Source: a virus. From it: a DNA stretch of 20,262 nt. The stretch lies in IMG/VR virus record IMGVR_UViG_3300035698_004995, positions 1-20,262 of that record. One strand, given 5' to 3'. This document shows, piece by piece, positions 12,955 to 20,261 of the stretch (position 1 is the stretch's first letter; each line of letters starts with the position of its first letter). The notes below the pieces were generated by a model. The model was not told the origin of the DNA, did no database searches, and was given only the letters and a program-made list of their open reading frames with translations. Position numbers and translations under genes: made by a program.

Positions 12955-13104
12955 CTACTCTTCCTCTTCCTCATCATCCTCATCTTCAGGTTCATCGCAC
13001 ACAACATACTCATATTCCTCATCAGGGTCATATTCACCTTTAAATTGATCATAATAGATACACTTTGATTCAGTGAGCTCCTTACCAAAGATGTATCTCG
13101 GCAT
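12955..13104 (-). CDS. Small protein with strongly acidic tail (49 aa)
   Basis: Reading leftward from 13104, the protein begins MPRYIFGKELTESKC and ends in a run of Asp/Glu (DEPEDEDDEEEEE). Such a tail could mimic DNA or bind basic proteins, but this is inference. The start overlaps the end of the 31-residue gene upstream by 23 bases; the ribosome binding site (cggaac) is weak. Last leftward gene. Confidence 0.5.
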   Translation of the reverse strand: MPRYIFGKELTESKCIYYDQFKGEYDPDEEYEYVVCDEPEDEDDEEEEE

Positions 13105-13177
13105 GGTCGTTCCGTCTTATTAGTTCGTTAATCAGTATCTCTGTGCTTAGTGCTTTTATTAAACTTACTGTTCCCAT
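13082..13177 (-). CDS. Hypothetical 31-residue protein
   Basis: A strong aaggaggt lies 6 bases before the ATG at 13177 (another ATG two codons earlier directly abuts the site). The product is MGTVSLIKALSTEILINELI followed by RRNDHAEIHLW, an amphipathic helix with a polar end. Function unknown. Confidence 0.5.
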   Translation of the reverse strand: MGTVSLIKALSTEILINELIRRNDHAEIHLW

Positions 13178-13204
13178 GACCATACCTCCTTGTTGATAGC
13201 TAGA

Positions 13205-13240
13205 TTTTGTCAGAAATAGTTACCTGTTTTTATGACAAAA
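13205..13240. repeat. 8-bp inverted repeat at the end of the DUF1353 gene
   Basis: TTTTGTCA (13205-13212) and TGACAAAA (13233-13240) are exact reverse complements around 20 bases that include the DUF1353 stop codon. No T-run follows on either side, so an RNA-processing or weak termination role is only a guess. Confidence 0.4.
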
Positions 13241-13637
13241 GAGCTTCGTATATGATGCGTTTTTTGCCACGTTTAAGCGCTAACCGTCCACCTAATCTAA
13301 CGCCCCTGTAATAAGTAGCCGCATGGACTCTCCAGCATCCACCACGCAGTAACAGGTCCCTAAAACATAGGTCAGCATTCTTGCGGTACTTCATACTCAA
13401 CTTTGAGGTCTTCATCAATTGATAGAGAATATCATGGACGAGAGACGCATTACGGCTATTCTTATGGTCAGGAGCTCCACCACTACAGCCATCCCATGCG
13501 TAGCCACGTCTTATCCACAGCTTATTGCCTCTCAGTTTAACCCAATAGGTATCAACAGCAGGGAAGCTCTCAGCAAGCACATAGTTCTCATCCTGCACGG
13601 TCCTATATTTATAACGTTTTATCTCTTCATAGCGCAT
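13230..13637 (-). CDS. DUF1353 family protein
   Basis: This 135-residue protein has the DUF1353 signature IRRGYAWDGCSGGAPDHKNSR, then LVHDILYQLM. The C-terminal half carries RVHAATYYRGVRLGG and is basic. DUF1353 proteins are frequent in phage late/lysis regions; their activity is not established. The site gggag lies 7 bases before the ATG. It closely follows the interrupted 78-residue frame. Confidence 0.75.
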   Translation of the reverse strand: MRYEEIKRYKYRTVQDENYVLAESFPAVDTYWVKLRGNKLWIRRGYAWDGCSGGAPDHKNSRNASLVHDILYQLMKTSKLSMKYRKNADLCFRDLLLRGGCWRVHAATYYRGVRLGGRLALKRGKKRIIYEALLS

Positions 13638-13654
13638 TATTAACTCCCATTTAC

Positions 13655-13890
13655 TTACGATTTATACCACTCTAACGGTAATAACTCGTAACATTTCACG
13701 ATATGCCAACGAATAAATGGCAATGATGCCAGTTTTACTAACGTAGCGGTAATAGTAGCTATTTTTTAGCACTGTTAGCAAGCCCCTCAGCAGTATTTTC
13801 CACTACAATCTCGGCCGTCTTCTCTAAAACTTCCTTTGACACAATGAACTTATATATAAATGCTAACAGGTTATCAACCATTGGTTTCAT
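13655..13890 (-). pseudogene. Small helical protein gene interrupted by a frameshift at A6 (78 aa if restored)
   Basis: Leftward from ATG 13890 (site gaggagataac), the frame reads MKPMVDNLLAFIYKFIVSK through ANSAKK and stops at a TAG (13759-13761), 43 residues. The stop directly follows a run of six A on the coding strand. One extra A would continue the frame as KKIATITATLVKLASLPFIRW to YELLPLEWYKS, stopping at 13655, and closing the gap to the DUF1353 gene. The extension has a hydrophobic stretch, so the restored protein could be a small membrane-associated protein. The cause may be a sequencing error, true mutation, or -1 frameshifting on the A-run. Confidence 0.55.
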
Positions 13891-13891
13891 G

Positions 13892-14059
13892 TTATCTCCT
13901 CACATATTCAAGACCGTTAATTGTTATTATTGATTGCTCGTCCGCTTCGCACAGCAGGCCGATTGTCGCTGAAGCTAGGTCAGTATAGGCACAACCGCTT
14001 AAAGTGCCGGAAACGACCAGTAAAGCCAGCAGAACCGCGTAAATACGTGTCTTTTTCAT
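13892..14059 (-). CDS. Small lipoprotein (55 aa)
   Basis: The N-terminus is MKKTRIYAVLLALLVVSGT followed by LSGC, a clear lipobox with Cys23 as the lipidated residue after a signal peptidase II site. The mature part is only about 33 residues and is acidic. Its place among lysis-zone genes suggests an outer-membrane spanin (Rz1-like) role, but it is not proline-rich, so this stays a guess. The ATG overlaps the previous stop (TAATG). Confidence 0.65.
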   Translation of the reverse strand: MKKTRIYAVLLALLVVSGTLSGCAYTDLASATIGLLCEADEQSIITINGLEYVRR

Positions 14060-14145
14060 TATCGACCGCGCCGAATTGGTTTCGGATCGCCTTTTCCGCC
14101 TTGTCTTGGTTTATTTCCGCAATCACCTTTTCTTGGAATGCTCAT
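14059..14145 (-). CDS. Basic Gly/Pro-rich peptide (28 aa)
   Basis: The site atggagga precedes ATG 14145 and the frame reads MSIPRKGDCGNKPRQGGKG followed by DPKPIRRGR. It is very basic and probably unstructured. The stop is shared with the lipoprotein start as TAATG, which supports translation. Function unknown. Confidence 0.5.
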   Translation of the reverse strand: MSIPRKGDCGNKPRQGGKGDPKPIRRGR

Positions 14146-14146
14146 A

Positions 14147-14395
14147 TCAATATCCTCCATTCTTCATTCGTAGTCTCTTAATTAATACGTCCATTTCTTC
14201 AAATGGTCTAACCGTGTTTCTGATCTTATTAAATACATTATGCGCTTGCTCTTCCCAAATCTGAAGATTGCGTCCCTTCGTCTTATTTTTTTCAATGTTT
14301 GTGAGAAAGTGCATCCTCAACACTTCTGTAAATTCATTGGCAAACTCAATCATCGTTTCTTCGGCTGACAACTCTTTGACTTCATTTTCTGCCAT
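14147..14395 (-). CDS. Hypothetical helical protein (82 aa)
   Basis: Not recognised. Mostly helical and charged: an acidic N-terminus (ENEVKELSAEETMIEFANEF), then a basic C-terminal half ending LIKRLRMKNGGY. No signal or membrane segment. The site cggaggcac precedes the ATG. Confidence 0.6.
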   Translation of the reverse strand: MAENEVKELSAEETMIEFANEFTEVLRMHFLTNIEKNKTKGRNLQIWEEQAHNVFNKIRNTVRPFEEMDVLIKRLRMKNGGY

Positions 14396-14412
14396 GGCGT
14401 GCCTCCGTTCTG

Positions 14413-14622
14413 TTACTCTCCTGCAAACGCTAGTTTAGTTACATATGGTAAGAGCTTTTCACCAATCGCAATAAGCAATAAAAATATAATCAGATAGTTA
14501 GCGACAACGAGCTTGTCAAACTTTTTAAACAGGACACCAATTGACTTTTTAATGTGCTTAATGTCAGATTTCGTTGTTGCTACGTCTTTTATCATTTCTT
14601 CGTGCGATTCACATTTCGTCAT
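14413..14622 (-). CDS. XhlA-like coiled-coil membrane protein (possible holin accessory)
   Basis: The protein is 69 residues from ATG 14622, which has ggagg in front; an in-frame TTG four codons earlier overlaps that site. The first 40 residues (CESHEEMIKDVATTKSDIKHIKKSIGVLFKKFDKL) form a heptad-like coiled coil. A single membrane helix, YLIIFLLLIAIGEKLL, and a short tail follow. Haemolysin XhlA and similar phage lysis proteins have this layout. It sits in the probable lysis zone, but no endolysin was recognised nearby. Confidence 0.5.
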   Translation of the reverse strand: MTKCESHEEMIKDVATTKSDIKHIKKSIGVLFKKFDKLVVANYLIIFLLLIAIGEKLLPYVTKLAFAGE

Positions 14623-14638
14623 GCGTTCCTCCAAGTTG

Positions 14639-15049
14639 TTATCGAGCTTTAATTACAGTGTTTTCTATTTGATAAGAGCCTTGTTTAACACAATCGTAAA
14701 CCGTTGCTTCTGGTGTTGCCGCTACCACATCGACTAGCTCAACCGTGGCTCGTCCGTAAGACTTTATTTTCATTCTTACCTTACCGTCGCCTACCATATT
14801 ACCATTCATGCCGTATATTATCATCTTGCGTGATGGAGCGTAGAACTCAACAGACTTGTCACCAGTCCCTAGATACTCAGCGAAATAAGGTTTGCCGCCT
14901 TTTATAGTTGCCTGATAAGCCGCTACGTTTGGTTCGTCAGTAAACGATATTTCGTATTCGTCGTGACTTACTCTCTCTAGAAGTAAGTCGGCGCTTAGTG
15001 GGAAGCAGAGTAATAAGAAAAAGGAAAATAACGCTATCGGTTTTCTCAT
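14639..15049 (-). CDS. Exported beta-rich hypothetical protein (136 aa)
   Basis: ATG 15049 (site aaaggac) starts a classic signal peptide, MRKPIALFSFFLLLCFPLSA, with likely cleavage before DLLLER. The mature part has alternating strand-like stretches (YEISFTDEPNVAAYQATIKGG, KMIIYGMNGNMVGDGKVRMKI) and two features suggesting small beta domains. An upstream in-frame ATG at 15085 has no site and lies in the previous gene. Function unknown; it is the last of six exported-type genes in a row. Confidence 0.65.
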   Translation of the reverse strand: MRKPIALFSFFLLLCFPLSADLLLERVSHDEYEISFTDEPNVAAYQATIKGGKPYFAEYLGTGDKSVEFYAPSRKMIIYGMNGNMVGDGKVRMKIKSYGRATVELVDVVAATPEATVYDCVKQGSYQIENTVIKAR

Positions 15050-15065
15050 TGTTCTGTCCTTTCGG

Positions 15066-16328
15066 TTATCCTTGATATGCGCCAAGGGTTACTGTTGGAA
15101 ATAATGTTTGTATGTATTCGTCTGCGCCTATGTCCCAAGGGTCAGAACGTGTGTCATTATCAATGTCATTAGTGAAGTCAGAAGACAAGTCAGTCCCTGT
15201 GCCTATCAAATCTGAACCTGTTGCCAAATGGAAATCTTCTATACCGCTTGATGTTTCAGTAAACTGCGTGTCGGCAACATTTATAAGGCTATTAGTTCCA
15301 GTTGCAGACGAATCGCCAGAAGCGTTGTAGTCGTGAGTTGTCCCACCAAAAACATAATACGTTTCCAGGTCATTTTCAGAAAACAAATTCATCACTACGT
15401 TGTTGTAAACCTCACCGCTACTTGTGTTCGATATTCCTATGGCGTCTCCACCGTTTAGGTCATTATTGTATATCCCGTAAATAGTATTATTATGTATGAA
15501 TGTATTTCTTGTAGTTCCTATCGCGGTAAAGTTTCTTCCAGAGAACACTGAACCAAGCGGAACGCCACAATCATATACTATGTTATTTCTAATTATCATT
15601 CCCTGATGAAAGCCGTAGTTCTGTATAGCTAAGTCACCACCAGGAGCCCATATTCCAGAGACGATACAGTTTTCTATAATACCGCCTGAACCAGTAGTTC
15701 CGCTTCTATTGTCTGAGTTCGATACTATCTTTCTTCCATCCATAATGAAGCCATCAACAATAATATGCTGATCAGAGATAACGAGGTTATCAGTAAATGT
15801 AAATTTGCCATTCTCGTCTACCCCTTCATGCCTGTATATATCATCAGGGTCACACCATAGCTTGACATAATTATCCGTGTCACAAGTGTAACCGTCCATC
15901 GTCCCTGCGCCTGCAGTAGAGCCACTAGAATTTTTAAACGTGACAAGCATCCACGAACCGGCACCTACGTCTGTAATAGTCACGCTGTTGCCAACAGAAA
16001 CTTGCATAATCTCTCCGCTTGAGAACGTTCCAGTTATTGTATCAAGTAGAATCTGGTCTGAGGTAGCATGAACGATTCGGCCAGTTGCAGAACTAGTCTG
16101 GCCCGTAACAGTCGAACCATCACCAACAGCGCCAGTGATTCCACTGTGTCCAAACACTTTAGTCGTTGTCGCTGTGAGGTCTGTCTGACACGCCGTCTCC
16201 CAATTAGAGAATGACGAGTAGTCATAGCCGGCCCCACTATCTACATCAACAATAACTTCAAACTCAGTAGACGCGGAAACGCTTGTTGTAAAGATTAAGC
16301 ATAGAATTGTTAAGAGTATTTTTTTCAT
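15066..16328 (-). CDS. Exported right-handed beta-helix protein (tailspike/adhesin-like)
   Basis: This 420-residue protein starts with a signal peptide, MKKILLTILCLIFTTSVSA. After a beta domain it has repeated short strands rich in Asn/Gly/Ile: DQHIIVDGFIMDGRKIV, IIENCIVSGIW, MIIRNNIVYDCG, TFIHNNTIYGIYNN, GEVYNNVVMN. These are the coils of a parallel beta-helix (pectate-lyase-like). The end, DLIGTGTDL...DIDNDTRSDPWDIGADEY, matches the common closing motif of secreted beta-helix proteins. Phage beta-helix proteins are usually tailspikes that bind or cut polysaccharide, but those normally lack signal peptides. It follows the preceding stop directly. Confidence 0.75.
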   Translation of the reverse strand: MKKILLTILCLIFTTSVSASTEFEVIVDVDSGAGYDYSSFSNWETACQTDLTATTTKVFGHSGITGAVGDGSTVTGQTSSATGRIVHATSDQILLDTITGTFSSGEIMQVSVGNSVTITDVGAGSWMLVTFKNSSGSTAGAGTMDGYTCDTDNYVKLWCDPDDIYRHEGVDENGKFTFTDNLVISDQHIIVDGFIMDGRKIVSNSDNRSGTTGSGGIIENCIVSGIWAPGGDLAIQNYGFHQGMIIRNNIVYDCGVPLGSVFSGRNFTAIGTTRNTFIHNNTIYGIYNNDLNGGDAIGISNTSSGEVYNNVVMNLFSENDLETYYVFGGTTHDYNASGDSSATGTNSLINVADTQFTETSSGIEDFHLATGSDLIGTGTDLSSDFTNDIDNDTRSDPWDIGADEYIQTLFPTVTLGAYQG

Positions 16329-16669
16329 CTACATGTCCTTTTCTGAAACAATTTCAAAGTTGCTCACTTCTTGTGTTTGATAAGAAGTAGACCCTGAAGC
16401 GTTTCGTGAATAAGCTACGCTAGAAACTACGTTTCTCGGCATGTTCAATACCGACACGCTATTTTTAGTAACAGTTATATCACTTCCTGCGTCTACTTCT
16501 GTGAATGTCGTAAAGTCTAAGTAAGGGGGCTAGGAGCATCAAACGAAACCCCAGCCTCTTGAGCCGACACGCCACTTTTCTCAAACGTCAAGAACGCACT
16601 CTGCTCCCCCATAACTGAAGGGCAGAGCATGAATAATAACATTAATGTTGCTATCAGTTTTCTAATCAT
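16329..16669 (-). pseudogene. Exported small protein gene interrupted by a frameshift at C5 (113 aa if restored)
   Basis: ATG 16669 overlaps the stop of the 626-residue gene (ATGA). The frame gives a signal peptide MIRKLIATLMLLFMLCPSVMG and then stops at TAG (16517-16519) after 50 residues, just past CCCCC on the coding strand. One more C restores a frame that runs through PPYLDFTTFTEVDAGSD, SVSVLNMPRNVVSSVAYSR and QTQEVSNFEIVSEKDM to a TAG at 16329-16331. That TAG abuts the ATG of the beta-helix gene. The tight fit at both ends argues for one original gene of about 113 residues. Either a base was lost in sequencing or the gene is broken. Confidence 0.6.
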
Positions 16670-18546
16670 ACGGCTTTCCTCGCTTCCAAATACCAAGCCT
16701 CACCGTCAACGAAAATCAACAGGCTAGTCGTAAGGCTCGCATCAAGAACAGTGCTACTTGAAGTGTCGCCACTCATCGTTAGATTGCCTTGCAGGTAAAG
16801 GTCGTCTATCTGTATATACCCTTCGCCAACCGTAAGGTTATTCACAAGCGACAAATCACTACCTGCCGCAACGTCCGTTGATTGACTTGCGATATAAAAC
16901 TCATCACTATTACGGTAAGCAATAGTATCACCTGCAACAATAGCGTCATCTGCTGTCATTGTGTTGGTTATCACAACGTCATTGCCTACGCTTAATGTAT
17001 TGCCTAATGAAAGGTCTGTTTGGATTGATACGTCGCCTGTTTCACCGTCTAAAACAAAAGCCGTAGGATCTGTATCAGACTCAATGATGAAATCAATGTC
17101 CAGAGAATTGTTATTTATTATAATTGAATCCTCTGCCCCTTCTATAATAGTAATATAATCATTCCCACCAGCCTTTATTTCTATTCTGTCTGTCAAAAAT
17201 TGTAGATATGTATTCGTATCACCGTTATGAAACAAGTAATCTCCGAAATACATACTAGAGGTAGTGGAAAATACCCCGCTGGTCGTTACATCTCGACCTT
17301 CATTAAGCGGAGTAACAGTATCGACTCCATTGTCTGACCATACAGAAGAGCCACTACCCCCGTCAGGAGTTGCCCAAGAACCATCACCTCGATAATAAGT
17401 CGTAGCACTCGCCGTTCCAGTCGCGTCAATATTAGCAACATCAACAACGCCGTCTGCAATAGTTAATGCTGTCGCACCAGTTACTTCTCCTGTATGGGTT
17501 TTGTTTGATATCTTCGCAGAGTTATCTACAATTTCATCATGAAAATAAGCTGTTAAAAGTCCTGCCTCAGTTCCAGAGGCTTCAACTAACGTGGCATTTG
17601 TGCCATCAGAAGAATTGACAGCCATCGTTGTTCCAGTCACAGTCCCTAAACTTAGGTTTGTACTTACATTAGAAGTCTTTGATGTATTAGTTACTATTTC
17701 ATCGAACTTAGCTTTAGTAAGTAATCCCGCTCTTGAAGTTGACGCTGAATTTAAAGTAGCGTCTGTTCCATCAGAAGAAGTAACAAGAACAGTAGTTTCT
17801 GTTGATGTTCCCTCAGCTAAATTAGTTGATACATTAGTATCTTTTGCATTATTTGTTTCTATATTACCGACAAGGGCAGAAGTCATATATCCATTTCTTG
17901 CATTTGTCGCAGATTGATTACTTATTTCCTGTGTGTCTAGGCTCAGCCCTCCAGCAGTAGCAGAAGTATTTAAAGTTATTGCATCGTGTCTTGCTAAAGT
18001 ATTACTTGCAACATCTGTTTGATTTCCTACTTCTGTATCAAAATCAGAAATATTAGAAGCGTCCAAACCTGTTACTGCTGAAGCGTCACCATTAAGTATT
18101 CTAGCATTAACTACATCAACAGACAAATTTTCTGACATAGTAATGTTTCCAATATTATCAAAGTCAACTTCACTGGTGAAAGACAAGCCGTCCAAGTAAG
18201 CGTGTCGAGCCGTTAAGTCCGAACCAATCGCTAAGCTTTTAGCCGTATCATCCCAAAACAGTTCAGAAGTTTCGGTGTACTGCCATTCTCCAAGAGTATC
18301 GTTCCAAAAAGCCATTTGACCGTCTGCTGTACCATTTATGATATTACTTGCTGGAGCGGCGCTACCTCCACCAGACGTAACAACAGTCCCATCAGCTTCC
18401 ACTTGAATCTTAGCAGGGACACCGCCAGCAGTTTCCCCATACCACATGTATTTGCGGATAGTTGGGTCTGTAGTCTCGTAGTCACTAGCAATCGCAACGC
18501 CAGCAAGTAACAGTAACAGTAATGCTGTGTATAGTATTCGTTTCAT
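16666..18546 (-). CDS. Large exported fibre-like protein with DPTIRK module (626 aa)
   Basis: The signal peptide is MKRILYTALLLLLLAGVAIA. Next is the shared module DPTIRKYMWYGETAGG...VEADGT (residues 27-54), then low-complexity Ser/Thr/Asn-rich beta structure. About residues 218-327 hold two 55-residue repeats (NVSTNL..GT...SSDGT.ATL..AS) and a partial third. Then comes HTGEVTGATALTI and YYRGDGSWATP, wording typical of phage tail-fibre shafts. The C-terminus lacks an obvious chaperone domain. The site aaggagc lies before the ATG. Fibre-like composition suggests receptor binding; the signal peptide suggests export of the monomer or a membrane anchor. Confidence 0.75.
   Translation of the reverse strand: MKRILYTALLLLLLAGVAIASDYETTDPTIRKYMWYGETAGGVPAKIQVEADGTVVTSGGGSAAPASNIINGTADGQMAFWNDTLGEWQYTETSELFWDDTAKSLAIGSDLTARHAYLDGLSFTSEVDFDNIGNITMSENLSVDVVNARILNGDASAVTGLDASNISDFDTEVGNQTDVASNTLARHDAITLNTSATAGGLSLDTQEISNQSATNARNGYMTSALVGNIETNNAKDTNVSTNLAEGTSTETTVLVTSSDGTDATLNSASTSRAGLLTKAKFDEIVTNTSKTSNVSTNLSLGTVTGTTMAVNSSDGTNATLVEASGTEAGLLTAYFHDEIVDNSAKISNKTHTGEVTGATALTIADGVVDVANIDATGTASATTYYRGDGSWATPDGGSGSSVWSDNGVDTVTPLNEGRDVTTSGVFSTTSSMYFGDYLFHNGDTNTYLQFLTDRIEIKAGGNDYITIIEGAEDSIIINNNSLDIDFIIESDTDPTAFVLDGETGDVSIQTDLSLGNTLSVGNDVVITNTMTADDAIVAGDTIAYRNSDEFYIASQSTDVAAGSDLSLVNNLTVGEGYIQIDDLYLQGNLTMSGDTSSSTVLDASLTTSLLIFVDGEAWYLEARKAV
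18368..18508 (-). repeat. 141-bp duplicated module, copy 1
   Basis: These 141 bases match 19670-19810 with three differences (18376/19678, and single changes near 18477 and 18492). They encode the end of the signal peptide plus the DPTIRK module in the 626-residue gene. Confidence 0.85.
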
Positions 18547-18555
18547 GGTTGCTCC

Positions 18556-19851
18556 TTATATTATTTCTTGAATAAATGCTTCCGTGTCTACTGCGAAAAT
18601 ACTCGTGCAATTACTATTAGCAGACACCCTCAAATAGATGTCAATGTTTGTGGTTGGTGTCACCAGAAACCCCAAGCTGGTATTACTGCCCTGAGCAGAG
18701 GTTCCAGATACTGCATATACTTTGTTAGTCGATGAATCTGTTACCTGTTCGCTGTCAGTATCGTTCCACCACTGGCAAGTAAGTGTTCCTGACGCGCTAA
18801 AATTTGCCCTCATGTCACAGAATCCACGATAAGTTCGACCTGCTAACAATGTAGTCTTGAATGTAGTGTCGTTGTGCGCTAGAGTCCCAGAAGATTTTAC
18901 AAAATTTAATGAGTTAGTTGCTGAAACGGAAGTGTCATCTGCCGTCATTTGCAGATAAATATACCCTTGCAAATCACTAACCAACAATTTGTTGTTAACA
19001 CTCAAATCCCCATCAATCAAAGTATTTCCCTGAATCGTAACCAACCCACCAGTAGTCAGTGGTCCATCTATAGTCAACGCACCAGCACTCTCATCAAAAG
19101 ATAAAGCCCCATTAGCAAGAGTAGTTCCACCTACAACGAAATCATCTGTAATACTAGTCACATACGTTACTGTGCCACCAACTGTAATAGCACCAGAAGC
19201 ATATTCAGCACCATCAATATAAATCTTATCGTTAGTTCCAATAGTCAAATCATGGTCAGTCGCTCCACTATCAGGCATAATAATAACGCCCTCAGTTCCA
19301 GACCCACCAACTGTAATAGCACCCGTTGCAGTTATCGCAGCAAACGTTACACTATCAGATGATTCAACGTCCTGATTCATTGCATATAGTTCATTCACAC
19401 CTTGTCCCGTATTAACTGTAGCGAATGTAACAGCACTTGCTTCCAACACATTCTGGTCCATGTCGAATAGTTCGTTCGCTCCCTGACCGGTGTTAACAGT
19501 TGCGAACACTACCGCATCACTAGACTCAACATCTTGGTTCATAGTGTACAATTCATTAGCCCCCTGTCCAGTGTTTATAGTTATAGCTTCCATTAAGCCA
19601 GTTACAGTAACGTCACCATCTAAATAAGCTCCATCTGCCGTCTCGGTAAACACTGAAGTGCCACCAGAACCACCAGAAGTAACAACAGTCCCATCAGCTT
19701 CCACTTGAATCTTAGCAGGGACACCGCCAGCAGTTTCCCCATACCACATGTATTTGCGGATAGTTGGGTCTGTAGTCTTGTAGTCACTAGCAACCGCAAC
19801 GCCAGCAAGTGCAATGAACGCTACTAGAGCAAGTAATAATAATTTCTTCAT
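18556..19851 (-). CDS. Exported fibre-like protein with DPTIRK module and NTGQG repeats (431 aa)
   Basis: ATG 19851 is used because aaaggaga lies 8-9 bases before it; an in-frame ATG nine codons upstream precedes that site. The signal peptide is MKKLLLLALVAFIALAGVAVA, then the module DPTIRKYMWYGETAGG...EADGT. Residues 93-173 are three tandem 27-residue repeats starting NTGQGxNELxxMxQxV. Gly-rich beta structure with IxVGG turns follows. The last ~130 residues (LLAGRTYRGFCDMRANFSAS...) resemble a compact jelly-roll trimer domain of the C1q/TNF type. The architecture fits a trimeric fibre with a globular tip. Confidence 0.75.
   Translation of the reverse strand: MKKLLLLALVAFIALAGVAVASDYKTTDPTIRKYMWYGETAGGVPAKIQVEADGTVVTSGGSGGTSVFTETADGAYLDGDVTVTGLMEAITINTGQGANELYTMNQDVESSDAVVFATVNTGQGANELFDMDQNVLEASAVTFATVNTGQGVNELYAMNQDVESSDSVTFAAITATGAITVGGSGTEGVIIMPDSGATDHDLTIGTNDKIYIDGAEYASGAITVGGTVTYVTSITDDFVVGGTTLANGALSFDESAGALTIDGPLTTGGLVTIQGNTLIDGDLSVNNKLLVSDLQGYIYLQMTADDTSVSATNSLNFVKSSGTLAHNDTTFKTTLLAGRTYRGFCDMRANFSASGTLTCQWWNDTDSEQVTDSSTNKVYAVSGTSAQGSNTSLGFLVTPTTNIDIYLRVSANSNCTSIFAVDTEAFIQEII
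19333..19575 (-). repeat. Three tandem 81-bp coding repeats (NTGQG)
   Basis: Within the 431-residue gene an 81-bp unit occurs three times, each encoding 27 residues from NTGQG to FAT/FAA. Copies one and three are closest to each other (ESSD versus LEAS in the middle copy). Likely structural repeats of a fibre shaft. Confidence 0.8.
19670..19810 (-). repeat. 141-bp duplicated module, copy 2
   Basis: Partner of 18368-18508. It encodes the same module in the 431-residue gene and implies recent duplication or gene conversion. Confidence 0.85.
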
Positions 19852-19877
19852 GTCATGTTCTCCTTTAGCATTATTCA

Positions 19878-20063
19878 TTAACCAATGTTTAGCGTGCCGT
19901 CAGTATCTACAAGCATCTTTACTGGATTGCCAGCTGCTGTTTCTCCGTATGCCATCCCTTTACGTATCGTTGGGTCTCCAGTAAGAGCGTCTGGACTAAC
20001 TGCATATGCTATCCCTACTATAAGAAGGACAGCCCCTAGTGTTATAAGTATTACTTTTCTCAT
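19878..20063 (-). CDS. 61-aa exported protein consisting of signal peptide plus DPTIRK module
   Basis: The site taggaggat precedes ATG 20063. The product is a signal or anchor sequence MRKVILITLGAVLLIVGIAY, a short linker, and the module DPTIRKGMAYGETAAGNP...DTDGT, ending three residues later. It is therefore the minimal form of the module at the start of the two large fibre-like proteins downstream. It could be a free subunit that pairs with them, or a fibre gene truncated after its N-terminal domain; the clean stop and gene spacing favour a real small gene. Confidence 0.7.
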   Translation of the reverse strand: MRKVILITLGAVLLIVGIAYAVSPDALTGDPTIRKGMAYGETAAGNPVKMLVDTDGTLNIG

Positions 20064-20072
20064 GTTATCCTC

Positions 20073-20261
20073 CTAGGTTAAGATTATGCCCTCTTCAGTG
20101 GCTAGTTTAGCTGCGAATAGTGTTAATATTTCCTGTGTTCCTGCACTGTCTGGGTCAGCTATCATTGTTGCAGCTATGATGTTTAGAGCTGGCCAGTTTG
20201 ATGTGCTTAGACAGTCTGATAGAGCACCGTAATAACAGTCTTTTGCTAGAGCTGATAGAGT
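20073..20261 (-). CDS. C-terminal part of an unidentified protein (5' end outside window)
   Basis: The leftward frame is open from the window edge to a TAG at 20073-20075 and gives 62 residues, including DCYYGALSDCLSTSNWPALN and ATEEGIILT at the end. It stops 9 bases before the ATG of the 61-residue gene and overlaps its ribosome binding site, so the genes are co-transcribed. No family recognised; a structural protein is likely from position. Confidence 0.55.
   Translation of the reverse strand, partial: TLSALAKDCYYGALSDCLSTSNWPALNIIAATMIADPDSAGTQEILTLFAAKLATEEGIILT

Noticed and set aside
13921-14181. 86-residue rightward open frame across the lipoprotein region
   Set aside because: The opposite strand holds overlapping small genes with a lipobox and TAATG junctions in line with the neighbours; the rightward frame has no support.
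17591-17917. 108-residue rightward open frame inside the 626-residue fibre gene
   Set aside because: It is antisense to a strongly supported protein with repeats and a signal peptide; it has no binding site and reflects the repetitive Thr/Ser/Val codons.
19333-19575. CRISPR-like tandem repeats
   Set aside because: The 81-bp units are coding and diverged, with no spacers; they are fibre repeats.
18368-19810. Diversity-generating retroelement (template/variable repeats)
   Set aside because: The 141-bp copies differ at three positions without an adenine bias, lie at the N-terminus, and no reverse transcriptase is present.
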